NCBI RefSeq assembly: GCF_014653215.1
Contig: NZ_BNAI01000005.1
Span: forward strand, 1-64,000
Direction: 5' to 3'
Source of the DNA: Pseudolysinimonas yzui
Lineage (GTDB): Bacteria > Actinomycetota > Actinomycetes > Actinomycetales > Microbacteriaceae
Length of the DNA stretch: 64,000 nt
The notes below the pieces were generated by a model, which saw only the letters and a program-made list of their open reading frames with translations, searched no databases and was not told the origin of the DNA. The translations under genes were made by a program, and so were the position numbers. Shown piece after piece: positions 1 to 9,263 of the stretch; within the stretch, counting starts at the first letter, position 1; each line of letters begins with the position of its first letter.

Positions 1-2
1 TG

Positions 3-737
3 ACCGCGGTCGGCACGCACGACACCGCGTCGGCGATCGTCGCCATCCCGGCGACCGACGCCCACTACGCCTACATCTCGTGCGGAACCTGGTCGCTCGT
101 CGGCGTCGAACTCGAGAAGCCGGTGCTGACCGAGGCGAGCCGCGCCGCGAACTTCACCAACGAGGGCGGCGTCGACGGGCGGGTGCGCTACCTGCACAAC
201 GTCATGGGCCTGTGGCTGCTCACCGAATGCATCCGCGACTGGGAGCGCGACGGCTCGGCGGTGTCGCTGCCGACCCTGCTCGAGCAGGCGTCCGCGGTGA
301 CCGCGGCGGTTTCCCTCTTCGACGCCGACGACGACACCTTCCTCGCCCCCGGCGACATGCCCGCCCGTATCGCCGCGTGGCTCACCGCCCACGACCTGCC
401 GGCGCCGGCCTCCCGCCCCGCAGTGGTGCGCAGCATCCTGGAGTCGCTCGCCGCTGCCTACGCGCGGTCGATTCGGGATGCCTCAGCGCTAAGTGGCCAC
501 CGGGTCGACGTCATCCACCTCGTCGGCGGCGGATCGCAGAACGAGCTGCTCTGCCAGCTCACCGCGAATGCGACCGGGCTGCCCGTGCTCGCGGGGCCGG
601 TCGAGGCGACAGCGATCGGCAACGTGCTGGTGCAAGCGCGTGCGCAAGGTTTCGTCGCGGGCGACCTCGAGTCACTCCGCGCACTCGTGTTGCGCACGTT
701 CCCTCCGCGTCGCTACGACCCATCGCTCGCGGGTTGA
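3..737 (+). CDS. rhaB: Rhamnulokinase (FGGY family), 3' part only
   Basis: Phosphorylates L-rhamnulose in rhamnose catabolism. Only the C-terminal 244 codons are present; the 5' end lies outside the window. Visible family features are the HDTASAIV segment followed by ISCGTWSLVG, then NFTNEGG and NVMGLWLLTE, and near the end the LVGGGSQNELLCQLTANATG glycine-rich stretch of FGGY kinases followed by GPVEATAIGNVLVQA. This order matches RhaB rather than xylulokinase or glycerol kinase. The frame is open from the first base to the TGA at 735-737. The gene is followed directly by decayed sequence, so it is the last intact gene of whatever sugar operon lies to the left. Confidence 0.85.
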   Translation, partial: TAVGTHDTASAIVAIPATDAHYAYISCGTWSLVGVELEKPVLTEASRAANFTNEGGVDGRVRYLHNVMGLWLLTECIRDWERDGSAVSLPTLLEQASAVTAAVSLFDADDDTFLAPGDMPARIAAWLTAHDLPAPASRPAVVRSILESLAAAYARSIRDASALSGHRVDVIHLVGGGSQNELLCQLTANATGLPVLAGPVEATAIGNVLVQARAQGFVAGDLESLRALVLRTFPPRRYDPSLAG

Positions 738-785
738 GGAGCACCGCCCGCAGTTGCTGGGGGGCAATTCAGCCCTCGCCAACAG

Positions 786-1036
786 CCGATCTGGCCGGCG
801 ACATCCACACCGCCCAAGCCCTCGATGAGGTCGGTGGCCCTGACTCTTCGCCGAAGAGGTAGTAGATGCCGGAGCCGCCGCGCGGGTAGAGGAACGTCAT
901 CCGTACCCGCCCGGCGTCGTCGGTCGGGGCGATCGCGGCGATTCCGGCGATCTTCGCTGCGACATCCGACTGGATGCGGTCGGCGAGCAGGTCGCCCGTG
1001 TCGGTGACGCCGAGCGTGGCGGCGCCGTGACGTGAG
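786..1036 (-). pseudogene. Remnant of a heme/iron-siderophore ABC transporter binding protein (HmuT-like)
   Basis: Read on the reverse strand from about 1036, one frame gives GAATLGVTDTGDLLADRIQS, then a Lys/Ala stretch, then RVRMTFLYPRGGSGIYYLFG. This resembles the middle of actinobacterial heme-binding lipoproteins of the HmuT type. At about 838-846 one base appears lost, and the expected continuation ATDLIEGLGGVDVAGQIG is in the next frame. Homology stops at both ends (no start, no C-terminus, no permease or ATPase beside it). The segment lies between rhaB and a broken transposase, consistent with deletion and decay. The family assignment rests on recalled motif similarity, not on a search. 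Confidence 0.5.
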
Positions 1037-1139
1037 ACCGATCCGGCATCCCTCGGGTGGCCTCGTCATTGGACCGGGACGATATCGGGACGATGGACGG
1101 CGCTCAGCACGCGAACGGCGCTCAGCCCTTCGAGAATGC

Positions 1140-1944
1140 AGCCCAAGAAAAAGCCTTGTTCCTGATTAGGGGTTTTGGAGCGGAGACGCGCTATGGGGTC
1201 TCGAAGGGGTGGGCTTCGAAGCTGCTGTCGAGGTGGCGCCGCGAGGGTGACGCAGCGTTCCAGCCACACTCTCGGCGCCACGGGTCAGCCCGAACGCCCT
1301 CCCTGCGGAGACGGTCGAACTCATCCTGGAGCGACGGCACCGGCTCCCCGCGAAAGGGCTCGACGCCGGCGCACACAATCAGCTGGCACCTACCGCATCG
1401 CCACCAAGTCACGGTCTCGGCATCGACGATCTGGTGCACCTTGAAGCGCGCCGGCCTGGTCGAGCCCGAGCCGAAGTAGGGGCCGATGTCCTCCTTCCTC
1501 AAGTTCGAGGCCGACCTGCCCAACGCGTGCTGGCATCCGACTTCACCCACTACCCCTCGCCGACGGCACCAACGCCGGGATCCTGACGGCTGCTCGATGA
1601 CTTCGCCGACGAGCACACCCACCGCAGACCTGACCGGTCCCTGCCGCGCCACGCCACCCCGGCCGCCCGCTCCCATGCCCTGCCGAAGGCCGCCCCGACG
1701 CCGGCCGCCGACACCACGACAACCACACCCGACTGCGCCGGGACTGATCGACAGAAACCGGCACCGTTACCCAGCGCATCCACGACAAACTCCGCAACAT
1801 CGGCATCGCCCGAACCCACGCCCGAACCCACTTCCTGATCCTCGCCAACGACCCCGCCATCACGATCATCAACGCCGCCACCGGCGAACTCCTCCGCGAG
1901 CTCACCATCGACCTCGACCGCGGCTACCAGCCCCGCACAACAAG
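1140..1944 (+). mobile_element. Degenerate IS481-family transposase
   Basis: Pieces of one transposase are spread over shifting frames. Near 1190-1280 is the helix-turn-helix RYGVSKGWASKLLSRWRREG followed by DAAFQPHSRR. A second frame has ETVELILERR and KGLDAGAH, then a shift gives TISWHLPHRHQVTVSASTIW and LKRAGLVEPEPK, closed by a TAG at about 1477. LKFEADLPNACW follows, and a shifted DFTHYP. The extreme C-terminus is intact near 1767-1935 as VTQRIHDKLRNIGIARTHAR and NAATGELLRELTID. The DDE core between is deleted or scrambled, so the element is dead. No terminal inverted repeats were recognised. It ends just before a hairpin and tRNA-Leu. Confidence 0.75.
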
Positions 1945-1974
1945 AAACCCCCGAACCCGAGGGTTCGAGGGTTT
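1945..1974. terminator. Hairpin between IS remnant and tRNA-Leu
   Basis: A near-perfect 14-bp inverted repeat (AAACCCCCGAACCC and GGGTTCGAGGGTTT, one mismatch) with a two-base loop. It could terminate the tRNA-Leu transcript arriving on the reverse strand (a short T-rich tail is present) or the old transposase transcript. Confidence 0.5.
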
Positions 1975-1998
1975 CCGATGTCCTGAGACAGGACAGTG

Positions 1999-2082
1999 TG
2001 CGCGAGGGGGGACTTGAACCCCCACACCCTTGCGAGTACTGGCACCTGAAGCCAGCGCGTCTGCCAATTCCGCCACTCGCGC
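1999..2082 (-). tRNA. tRNA-Leu (anticodon CAG)
   Basis: Reverse-strand cloverleaf with acceptor GCGCGAG pairing CTCGCGC, D-arm TGGCGGAATTGGCAGACGCG, anticodon stem-loop CTGGC-TTCAGGT-GCCAG, a long variable arm typical of class II tRNAs, and TPsiC segment GGGGGTTCAAGTCCCCC. Discriminator base is A. CCA is not encoded. The gene borders the decayed strip on its left, so it may have served as an insertion-prone site. Confidence 0.95.
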
Positions 2083-2158
2083 GCGACGGTAACGGTATCA
2101 CGATGCGCCCGGTTCGAGACCCCTCGAGCCTCTCATCCGGTTCCGAGGCCCCGCCGAC

Positions 2159-2164
2159 TAACAT
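2159..2164 (+). promoter_or_regulatory. Putative -10 element of the fhaA-pknB operon
   Basis: TAACAT about 55 bp before the fhaA start in an otherwise gene-free 136-bp gap after tRNA-Leu. No convincing -35 was seen. Confidence 0.3.
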
Positions 2165-2218
2165 CGAATGACCGTACCGGCCCCCGCTCGGGGTGCCGTT
2201 TGCATCCGAAGGAGCCGC

Positions 2219-2914
2219 GTGGGGATCCTCGACAGCTTCGAGAAGGGGCTCGAACGTGTCGTCAACGGCGCGTTCGCGAAGGCCTTCAAGAGCGGTCTGC
2301 AGCCCCTCGAGGTGACCGCAGCGTTGCGGCGCGAACTCGACACCAAGGCTGCGGTTGTCGCGCGCGACCGCATCCTCGTTCCCAATCGTTTCGTGGTGCG
2401 GCTCGCGAAGGGCGACTTCGAGCGCATGGTGAATCTCGGCCCGGCACTCATCGACGAGTTCACCCAGCTCGTGCAGCAGCACGCCACGGCTCAGCGGTAC
2501 TCGTTCGCCGGCGGCATCTCGATCGAGTTGCAGCACGACCCCGCGATCACCGAAGGCACCGTGCGCATCGACTCCCACAATGTGAAGGGCGCGATCGCGT
2601 GGAACCCGGTGCTCGACATCGGCGGCAAGCGCTACCCGCTGAAGAAGGCGCGCACCGTGATCGGGCGCGGCAGCGAAGCCGACATCACGGTGGATGACAC
2701 GGGCACCTCACGCAAGCATGTCGAGATCCTCTGGGATGGCACCCGCGGCCAGGTGAACGACCTCGGCTCGACGAACGGGTCAAAGCTCAACGGTCAGCCC
2801 CTCACGAAGGCGCCGCTGCCTCCGGATTCGGTGATCGAGATCGGGCGCACCCGCATTGTGTTCCGGGTGCTCGCACAGGCGGCCGACGTCGACCAGTTCG
2901 CGGATCTGCGGTAG
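2219..2914 (+). CDS. fhaA: FhaA: DUF3662 and FHA domain protein
   Basis: Phosphothreonine-binding adaptor of actinobacterial cell-wall regulation; its Mycobacterium counterpart binds phosphorylated MviN/MurJ. 231 residues. Residues about 1-110 are the DUF3662 (FhaA N-terminal) domain (MGILDSFEKGLERVVNGAF at the start). Residues about 145-215 are an FHA domain with GRGSEADITV, SRKHVEI and LGSTNGSKLNG. The Mycobacterium protein is more than 500 residues; here the long disordered linker is missing. Start chosen at GTG 2219 because AAGGAG at 2209-2214 precedes it; an earlier in-frame ATG lacks a site. First gene of the operon ending with pknB. Confidence 0.93.
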   Translation: MGILDSFEKGLERVVNGAFAKAFKSGLQPLEVTAALRRELDTKAAVVARDRILVPNRFVVRLAKGDFERMVNLGPALIDEFTQLVQQHATAQRYSFAGGISIELQHDPAITEGTVRIDSHNVKGAIAWNPVLDIGGKRYPLKKARTVIGRGSEADITVDDTGTSRKHVEILWDGTRGQVNDLGSTNGSKLNGQPLTKAPLPPDSVIEIGRTRIVFRVLAQAADVDQFADLR

Positions 2915-2922
2915 GGCCGGCG

Positions 2923-3447
2923 ATGAGCGAACTCACCCTTCTCGTGCTGCAGCTGGCGTTCCTGCTGCTGCTGTGGGGTTTCGTGTTCTTCGTCATCTAC
3001 TCGCTGCGCTCCGACCTGTTCGGGCAACGCGCCCGGCGGATGGTCGCTCCCGCGCCGCTGCCGCTGGACGCGATGCCGACGGCGAAGCCCACGGCATCCG
3101 CCCCTGCTCCCGTCACCGAGCCGGTCGTCCGTGCCGACCCGGCGGCCACCGCGGCCACCCCGACCCGCCTGGTCATCACCTCCGGGCCCCGCGAGGGCGT
3201 CGAGATCGACCTCCCGCCCGAGCAGTTGACGATCGGTCGCTCGAGCGAGTCGGGGCTCGTCATCCGCGACGACTACACCTCGACCCACCACGCCCGGCTC
3301 ATGCTGTGGGACCAGAACTGGGTCATCCAGGATCTGGACTCCACGAACGGCACGTTCCTCGACGGCACCCGCGTGACCCAGCCGACGGCGGTGCTGCCGG
3401 GCACGCCGGTGACGATCGGCACGACGACCTTCGAGCTGCGGCGGTAG
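2923..3447 (+). CDS. fhaB: FhaB: membrane-anchored FHA domain protein
   Basis: 174 residues. One N-terminal transmembrane helix (about residues 4-27, LTLLVLQLAFLLLLWGFVFF), an Ala/Pro linker, then an FHA domain at about 85-170 with LTIGRSSESGLVI, STHHARL and DLDSTNGTFLDG, the usual phosphothreonine-contacting Arg/Ser/Asn residues. In related bacteria FhaB (FipA) is a substrate of PknA/PknB and links them to FtsZ and RodA. It lies 8 bp after fhaA and 4 bp before pstP in one operon. Confidence 0.93.
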   Translation: MSELTLLVLQLAFLLLLWGFVFFVIYSLRSDLFGQRARRMVAPAPLPLDAMPTAKPTASAPAPVTEPVVRADPAATAATPTRLVITSGPREGVEIDLPPEQLTIGRSSESGLVIRDDYTSTHHARLMLWDQNWVIQDLDSTNGTFLDGTRVTQPTAVLPGTPVTIGTTTFELRR

Positions 3448-3451
3448 GCGC

Positions 3452-4729
3452 GTGACGTTCACTCCGCTCAGCGCGGCCGTCTCGCATGTCGGCAAGATCC
3501 GGTCGAACAACCAGGACTCCGGGTATGCCGGGCGCCACCTCTTCCTCGTCGCCGACGGGATGGGCGGCCACGCGGGCGGAGACGTCGCGTCGGCGATCGC
3601 CACGAAACGCGTCGCGGAAGCCGACGAGGACTACGCGGCCGCGGTCGACGCCGAATCGGCCCTGCGCTCGGCGATGATCGCCGCGAACTCGCTGCTCGCC
3701 GAGACGGTCTTCGAGCACAGCGAACTCACCGGGATGGGCACGACCGTCTCGGGCATCCTGCGGGTCGGCGACGAGGTCGTGCTCGCCCACATCGGCGACT
3801 CCCGCATCTACCGGTTCCGCGACGGCGAACTCGAGCAGGTCACGGCCGACCACACCTTCGTGCAGCGCCTCGTCGACTCCGGACGCATCACCGCCGAGGA
3901 GGCCGCCGTGCACCCGCGTCGCTCGGTGCTCATGCGGGTGCTCGGGGATGTCGACGCCACTCCCGAGATCGACACCAAGATCCTCGACACCCGGCCGGGC
4001 GACCGGTGGCTGCTGTGCTCCGACGGCCTGTCGAGTTACGTGTCGGAAGACAAGCTCGCCGCGATCCTCGCCTCGGTGCGCTCCCCGCAGACCGCCGCCG
4101 ATCGCATGGTCAAGGAGAGCCTCGATCACGGCGCCCCCGACAACGTCACGGTCGTCATCGCCGACATCGACGCAGGTGACGTGGTCGCCGTCTCCGAACC
4201 GGCGGGCTTCGTCGGCTCGGCGTCGGCCCCGCTCATGTTCGACGGCGCCGAAGACGAGCGGCGCCCCATCCGGCTGCCCACCCTGTTGCTGCATCCGCTG
4301 AAGTCGACCCCACCGGAAGACACCCACTTCGAACCCGAGCGCGAGGAGTTCCTCGAGCAGCTCATCGAAGAAGACCGCCGCCGTGCGCGACGCCGTCGCA
4401 TCACCTGGCTCGTCGTCGTCGCGGTCGCCATCGCCGCGATCGTCACCGCCGTCGTGCTCGCGTACCAGTGGACCCAGACCCACTACTACGTCGGGGTCGC
4501 CGAGGATGGCACGGTCGCGATCTTCCAGGGCGTTCAGCAGAACATCGGGCCGATCTCGCTCTCCCACATCGAGCAGAGCTCCGAAGTGCGGGTCGACGAC
4601 CTGCCCACCTTCGAGCGACGGCAGGTCGAGGCGACGATCAACGCCGACGACCTGCGCGACGCCCACGACATCCTCGACCGCCTCAGCCGGTTGGTCGACT
4701 CGGCGGCGGAATCGAGCGCCGTCCCGTGA
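3452..4729 (+). CDS. pstP: PstP: PP2C-family Ser/Thr phosphatase
   Basis: Dephosphorylates PknA/PknB and their substrates. 425 residues. Cytoplasmic PP2C domain about 1-240: RSNNQD, VADGMGGHAGGD (metal-binding Asp), HIGDSRIYRF, LLCSDGLSSYV and APDNVTVVIAD, all in the usual order. A juxtamembrane acidic and Arg-rich region is followed by one transmembrane helix (about 312-335) and a short extracellular domain of about 80 residues. GTG start; the stop TGA overlaps the GTG of the next gene (4726-4729). Confidence 0.95.
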   Translation: MTFTPLSAAVSHVGKIRSNNQDSGYAGRHLFLVADGMGGHAGGDVASAIATKRVAEADEDYAAAVDAESALRSAMIAANSLLAETVFEHSELTGMGTTVSGILRVGDEVVLAHIGDSRIYRFRDGELEQVTADHTFVQRLVDSGRITAEEAAVHPRRSVLMRVLGDVDATPEIDTKILDTRPGDRWLLCSDGLSSYVSEDKLAAILASVRSPQTAADRMVKESLDHGAPDNVTVVIADIDAGDVVAVSEPAGFVGSASAPLMFDGAEDERRPIRLPTLLLHPLKSTPPEDTHFEPEREEFLEQLIEEDRRRARRRRITWLVVVAVAIAAIVTAVVLAYQWTQTHYYVGVAEDGTVAIFQGVQQNIGPISLSHIEQSSEVRVDDLPTFERRQVEATINADDLRDAHDILDRLSRLVDSAAESSAVP

Positions 4730-6138
4730 GCGCCGTGACCGCGAGCCCGCCGATCGACGCGAACGCGGGGCCCGCCTTCACCGGGAGCATCCGCATCCGG
4801 CTGCGCACCCCGTCACGCCGACGCAACCTCGAACTGGGGCTGCTGCTGTTCGCGATCGCGATCGGGCTGAGCGCCCTCGTCCTCGCCGAGCTGGGAGCGC
4901 TCGGTCGCGTCGAGCCGGGAGTCCTGGGGCTGGCGATCGGGTTGTCGGTGCTCATCCTCGCCGTGCACGGGGCGATGCGCGTCGTCGCCCCCGACGCCGA
5001 CCCGTTCCTGGTACCGATCGCGACGCTGCTCAACCTCATCGGCATCGCCGAGATCACGCGGCTCGACATCGCGAACGGACTCACCGGCTGGGATGCCTTC
5101 GGGGTGCGGCAGGTCGTCTGGTCGGCGATGGCGGTGCTCGCCGCCGCGGCGGTGCTGATCGTGATCCGCAACCACCGGGTGCTGCAGCGCTACCGCTACG
5201 TCGCCGGCTTCGTGGCGATCGCGTTGCTCGTGCTGCCCTTCCTTCCGGTCATCGGCCTCAGCGTCAACGGCGCACGCGCCTGGGTCAACTTAGGCGTCGC
5301 CTCATTCCAGCCCGGCGAGATCGCGAAGATCGCCCTCGCGGTCTTCTTCGCCGGCTACCTGGTCACCGCCCGTGACTCGCTGAGCATCGTCGGCCGCCGC
5401 ATCCTCGGTTTCACCTTCCCGCGCGTGCGCGACCTCGGACCCATCCTCATCGTCTGGGTGCTGTCGATGGCGGTCATCGTGTTCCAGCGCGACCTCGGCA
5501 GCGGTCTGCTCTACTTCGGGCTGTTCCTGGTGATGATCTACGTCGCCACCGGCCGGCCGAGCTGGGTCGTGCTCGGCGCCGTGCTGTTCGTCGGCGGCGC
5601 CTGGATCGCCGCGCGCAGCCTCGAATACGTCGGCGGGCGGTTCTACAGCTGGCTGAACACGTTCGACAGCGACCTGTACGACCAGGGCGGCGGAAGCTTC
5701 CAGCTCGCCAACGGGCTGTTCGGGCTCGCCGACGGCGGTCTTCCCGGCACCGGCCTCGGCCGTGGCAACCCCGACATCACCCCGCTCGCCGAAAGCGACT
5801 TCATCATCGCGAGCCTCGGCGAGGAGCTCGGCCTGATCGGGCTGTTCGCGATCTTCGTGCTGTACATGGTGTTCGTCTCGCGCGGGTTCCACCTCGCCTT
5901 CGCCGGGCAGGATGACTTCGGCCGGCTGCTCGGCGTCGGCCTCGGCTTCGTCGTCGCGCTGCAGGTGTTCATCGTCGCCGGCGGCGTGACCCGGGTCATC
6001 CCGCTCACCGGACTCACCACGCCGTTCCTCGCCGCCGGAGGATCGTCGCTCGTCGCCAACTGGGTCATCGTCGCGCTGCTGGTGCGTCTCTCCGACTCGG
6101 TTCGCGCGCAACCCCGGTTGGTGATCGACAGCGCATGA
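4726..6138 (+). CDS. rodA: FtsW/RodA-type SEDS peptidoglycan polymerase
   Basis: Polymerises lipid II into glycan strands with its partner PBP. 470 residues, polytopic, about ten to twelve membrane helices. SEDS hallmarks are NGARAWVNLG and FQPGEIAKIAL, QRDLGSGLLYFGLF, and the C-terminal LPGTGLGRGNPDITPLAESD, AVIFAI-like and FLAAGGSSLVANW segments. Start is GTG 4726 overlapping the pstP stop. It precedes the cognate PBP gene by a 4-bp overlap, the usual RodA-PbpA arrangement, so rodA is preferred over ftsW (normally in the dcw cluster). Confidence 0.9.
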   Translation: MSAVTASPPIDANAGPAFTGSIRIRLRTPSRRRNLELGLLLFAIAIGLSALVLAELGALGRVEPGVLGLAIGLSVLILAVHGAMRVVAPDADPFLVPIATLLNLIGIAEITRLDIANGLTGWDAFGVRQVVWSAMAVLAAAAVLIVIRNHRVLQRYRYVAGFVAIALLVLPFLPVIGLSVNGARAWVNLGVASFQPGEIAKIALAVFFAGYLVTARDSLSIVGRRILGFTFPRVRDLGPILIVWVLSMAVIVFQRDLGSGLLYFGLFLVMIYVATGRPSWVVLGAVLFVGGAWIAARSLEYVGGRFYSWLNTFDSDLYDQGGGSFQLANGLFGLADGGLPGTGLGRGNPDITPLAESDFIIASLGEELGLIGLFAIFVLYMVFVSRGFHLAFAGQDDFGRLLGVGLGFVVALQVFIVAGGVTRVIPLTGLTTPFLAAGGSSLVANWVIVALLVRLSDSVRAQPRLVIDSA

Positions 6139-7577
6139 ACACCCAACTCCGCCGCGTCAGCACGTTCGTGCTGCTGATGTTCCTCGCCCTGTTCGTCTCG
6201 ACGACGGTCATCCAGTTCTTCCAGCAGGGCAACCTGCAGGCCGACGGGCGCAACGCGCGCTCGATCTACGCGAGCTTCCAGACCGAGCGCGGCCAGATCC
6301 TCGTCGACGGGCAGCCGATCGCCTACTCGGAACCCGTCGACGACCGCTACAACTACCAGCGGGTGTACCCGGCCGGGCCGATCTACTCGACCGTCACCGG
6401 ATACTTCAGCGTTCAGCCCTCGGCCGGCGGGCTCGAGTCCGAGCTCAACTCGTTCCTCACCGGCAACTCCGATGCGCAGTTCCTCGATCGGCTCAACGCG
6501 ATCCTCACCGGGCGCGACCCGCAGGGGGCGTCGGTCGAGCTGACGATCGACCCGGTCGTGCAGCAGGCCGCCTGGGATGCCCTCGGCGACAACACCGGTG
6601 CCGTCGTCGCGATCGACCCGAAGACCGGCGCCATCCTCGCTCTCGTCTCGAAGCCCAGCTACGACCCGAATTCGCTCGCCGTGCACGATCCCGACCAGGT
6701 TCAGAGCAGCTACGAGGCCCTGCTCGCCGACCCGGGCGACCCGTTGATCGACCGCGGGATCGCGGGTGACCTCAACCCGCCCGGGTCGACCTTCAAGCTC
6801 GTCGTCGCGGCGGCGGCCCTGGAGAGCGGCCAGTACACGCCCGACAGCACCTTCCCCAATCCGACCTCGATCGACCTGCCGGGAACGACGACGCCGATCA
6901 CCAACTCCGCCGACAGCAACTGCGGCGGGGGCGGCGAGGCCTCGATCGCCACCGCCCTTCGGCTGTCGTGCAACATCCCGTTCGCCCAGCTCGCGGGGGC
7001 CCTCGGCGACGACGTCATCCGCGAGCAGGCCGAGGAGTTCGGGTTCGGCTCGTCCTTCGACATCCCGATGCCGAGCGAGCCGAGCCAGTACCCGCCGACC
7101 GAGAGCGAAGCCGAGACCTGGCTCACCGGGTTCGGCCAGGCGAGCGTGCGGGCCTCGCCGCTGCAGATGGCGATGGTGTCGGCCGCGATCGCCAACGGCG
7201 GCACCCTCATGCAGCCGACGCTCGTGGAGAGCATCGTGGCCCCCGACCTGTCGGTGCTGGAGTCGCTCGAGCCGCAGGTGTACTCGACGCCGCTGAGCGC
7301 GCAGAACGCCGCACTGATGACGCAGATGATGGTCGCCGGCGTGTCGAACGGCGTCGCCAACAATGCAAGAATCAGTGGGGTCGAGGTCGCTGGGAAGACC
7401 GGAACCGCCGAGAACGGCCAGGGCGAGCCCTACACGCTCTGGTTCACGGGATTCGCTCCGGCGAACGACCCTCGAGTCGCCGTCGCGGTGGTTCTCGAGG
7501 ATCGGCGGACGGGGTTCGGCAACCTTCTGGCGGCGCCGATCGCCAGATCAGTCATGGAGGCGGTGCTGAGCAGATGA
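6135..7577 (+). CDS. pbpA: PbpA: class B penicillin-binding protein (transpeptidase)
   Basis: Crosslinks peptidoglycan together with the upstream SEDS protein. 480 residues. N-terminal transmembrane anchor at about 8-28, dimerisation region, then the transpeptidase domain with all three motifs: STFK (Ser218/Lys221), SCN in LRLSCNIPF, and KTG in [11 protein letters not shown]. The length matches Mycobacterium PbpA (about 490). ATG start overlaps the rodA stop; the last ATGA overlaps the pknA start. Confidence 0.95.
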   Translation: MNTQLRRVSTFVLLMFLALFVSTTVIQFFQQGNLQADGRNARSIYASFQTERGQILVDGQPIAYSEPVDDRYNYQRVYPAGPIYSTVTGYFSVQPSAGGLESELNSFLTGNSDAQFLDRLNAILTGRDPQGASVELTIDPVVQQAAWDALGDNTGAVVAIDPKTGAILALVSKPSYDPNSLAVHDPDQVQSSYEALLADPGDPLIDRGIAGDLNPPGSTFKLVVAAAALESGQYTPDSTFPNPTSIDLPGTTTPITNSADSNCGGGGEASIATALRLSCNIPFAQLAGALGDDVIREQAEEFGFGSSFDIPMPSEPSQYPPTESEAETWLTGFGQASVRASPLQMAMVSAAIANGGTLMQPTLVESIVAPDLSVLESLEPQVYSTPLSAQNAALMTQMMVAGVSNGVANNARISGVEVAGKTGTAENGQGEPYTLWFTGFAPANDPRVAVAVVLEDRRTGFGNLLAAPIARSVMEAVLSR

Positions 7578-9232
7578 GACCCACGAGCGGGCTCACCTTC
7601 GGTGGCCGGTATCAGCTCTCCTCCCGCGTCGCGATCGGCGGCATGGGTGAGGTGTGGCAGGCGACCGACCTCGTCATCGGACGCACCGTCGCGATCAAGA
7701 TCCTCAAGGACGAATACCTCGGCGACCCGGGCTTCCTCGAGCGCTTCCGGGCCGAGGCGCGGCACGCCGCCCTGGTCAACCACGAGGGCATCGCGAACGT
7801 CTTCGACTACGGAGAGGAAGACGGCTCCGCGTTCCTCGTGATGGAGCTCGTCCCTGGCGAAGCCCTGTCGACGATCCTCGAGCGCGAACGCGTGCTGCCG
7901 ACCGACAAGGTGCTCGACATCGTCGCGCAGACGGCATCCGCCCTGCAGGCCGCCCACGCCGCGGGCCTCGTGCACCGCGACATCAAGCCCGGCAACCTGC
8001 TCATCACGCCCGACGGCCGGGTGAAGATCACCGACTTCGGCATCGCCCGCATCGCCGATCAGGTGCCGCTCACCGCCACCGGACAGGTCATGGGCACGGT
8101 GCAGTACCTGTCGCCCGAGCAGGCGAGCGGTCACTCCGCCTCACCGACGACCGACATCTACTCGCTCGGCATCGTCGCCTACGAAGCGCTCGCCGGCCGG
8201 CGCCCCTTCACCGGGGAGTCGCAGGTGGCGATCGCGATGGCGCAGATCAACGAGCAGCCCCCCGAGCTGCCCGTCACGGTCGCTCAGCCGGTGCGCAACC
8301 TCGTGTACGCGAGCATCGCCAAGAAGCCCGCGGAGCGACCGCAGACGGCCGCGCACCTCGCGCGGGCCGCTCAGGCGCTCCGGCGCGGCGACGTCGCAGG
8401 CGCCGCGGCCGCCGTTCCGAGCATCGCCGGCGGCGACGCGACGTTCACCTCCATCCTCGGAACCGGCGGGTCGACGACGAGCGCCGTCACCCGCGTGCTT
8501 CCCTCCGGCGAGGGGCTGGGCCCGCCCACGACCGGCGAACAGCGGGCCGATCGTCGCCGTAGCCCGTGGACCTGGCCGCTCGTCGCGGTGGTGTCGGTGC
8601 TCGCCGTCGCCGTCGTCGCGATCATCATCATCTTCCTGGTGAATCCCAACGGGGGATCGGGGCAGTCCCCCACCCCGACGAACACCGGCCAGAGTTCGAG
8701 CCCCACGCCGACGACCACGCCGTCGAGCGACCGGGTGAACATCGATCCCGACGAGTATGTCGGTCGGCCGTTCGAGGAGGTGCGCGACGAACTCGTCGCG
8801 AAGGACCTCGTCGTCGACGAAGCCGAGGGTCCGGCGGCGCCGACCCCCGAGCAGGTCGGCACGGTCTCGAGCCTCAACCCGACGGGCAACGTCACCAAGG
8901 GCTCCACCATCACCGTGCGGGTGTACGGCCCGTTCCAGAACCCGCCCGCCCCGGCGACGGCGAGCGCGCCGCTCGGCCCGCACCTGTCGGGAAGCGACGT
9001 GACGATCACGTTCCCGTCGTACTCGGGGTGCCCGGCAGGCCGTGCCCTCACCGGGTACGACTTCTCGGTGACCAACGGAACGTTCCCCGGCGGCAACCCG
9101 GTCGCGGCGAGCGAGACCTCGTTGACGATCCTGCTCGGCGACCCCGGCGAGACCACCGTGACGTACGTGGCGCACTGCGAGGGCGGCATCACCTCGAACC
9201 CGTCGGGAACACTCACCATCATCGTCAGCTGA
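7574..9232 (+). CDS. pknA: PknA-type receptor Ser/Thr kinase with extra ectodomain
   Basis: 552 residues. Kinase domain about 1-275: glycine loop [45 protein letters not shown] Gly/Pro linker leads to a transmembrane helix at about 330-357. Outside, a Ser/Thr/Pro stretch is followed by one PASTA-like repeat (about 389-455, [20 protein letters not shown]) and then about 95 residues that do not look like PASTA: beta-rich, Thr/Ser-rich, with Cys486 and Cys535 that could pair. Classical PknA lacks a large ectodomain, so this organisation is notable. ATG overlaps the pbpA stop. Confidence 0.88.
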   Translation: MRPTSGLTFGGRYQLSSRVAIGGMGEVWQATDLVIGRTVAIKILKDEYLGDPGFLERFRAEARHAALVNHEGIANVFDYGEEDGSAFLVMELVPGEALSTILERERVLPTDKVLDIVAQTASALQAAHAAGLVHRDIKPGNLLITPDGRVKITDFGIARIADQVPLTATGQVMGTVQYLSPEQASGHSASPTTDIYSLGIVAYEALAGRRPFTGESQVAIAMAQINEQPPELPVTVAQPVRNLVYASIAKKPAERPQTAAHLARAAQALRRGDVAGAAAAVPSIAGGDATFTSILGTGGSTTSAVTRVLPSGEGLGPPTTGEQRADRRRSPWTWPLVAVVSVLAVAVVAIIIIFLVNPNGGSGQSPTPTNTGQSSSPTPTTTPSSDRVNIDPDEYVGRPFEEVRDELVAKDLVVDEAEGPAAPTPEQVGTVSSLNPTGNVTKGSTITVRVYGPFQNPPAPATASAPLGPHLSGSDVTITFPSYSGCPAGRALTGYDFSVTNGTFPGGNPVAASETSLTILLGDPGETTVTYVAHCEGGITSNPSGTLTIIVS

Positions 9233-9250
9233 CCGTGATCATCGGGAAGT

Positions 9251-9256
9251 TACACT
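9251..9256 (+). promoter_or_regulatory. -10 element for a leaderless pknB transcript
   Basis: TACACT ends 7 bp before the GTG of pknB at 9264, so transcription would begin at or next to the start codon. It gives pknB its own promoter besides the operon read-through. Confidence 0.5.
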
Positions 9257-9263
9257 GGCTGGC

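Noticed and set aside
1550-2578. 342-codon reverse frame across tRNA-Leu and fhaA
   Set aside because: It runs through a tRNA gene and an FHA gene on the other strand; shadow.
3323-4666. 447-codon open frame antisense to pstP
   Set aside because: No motif, low-complexity composition; pstP is intact on the forward strand.
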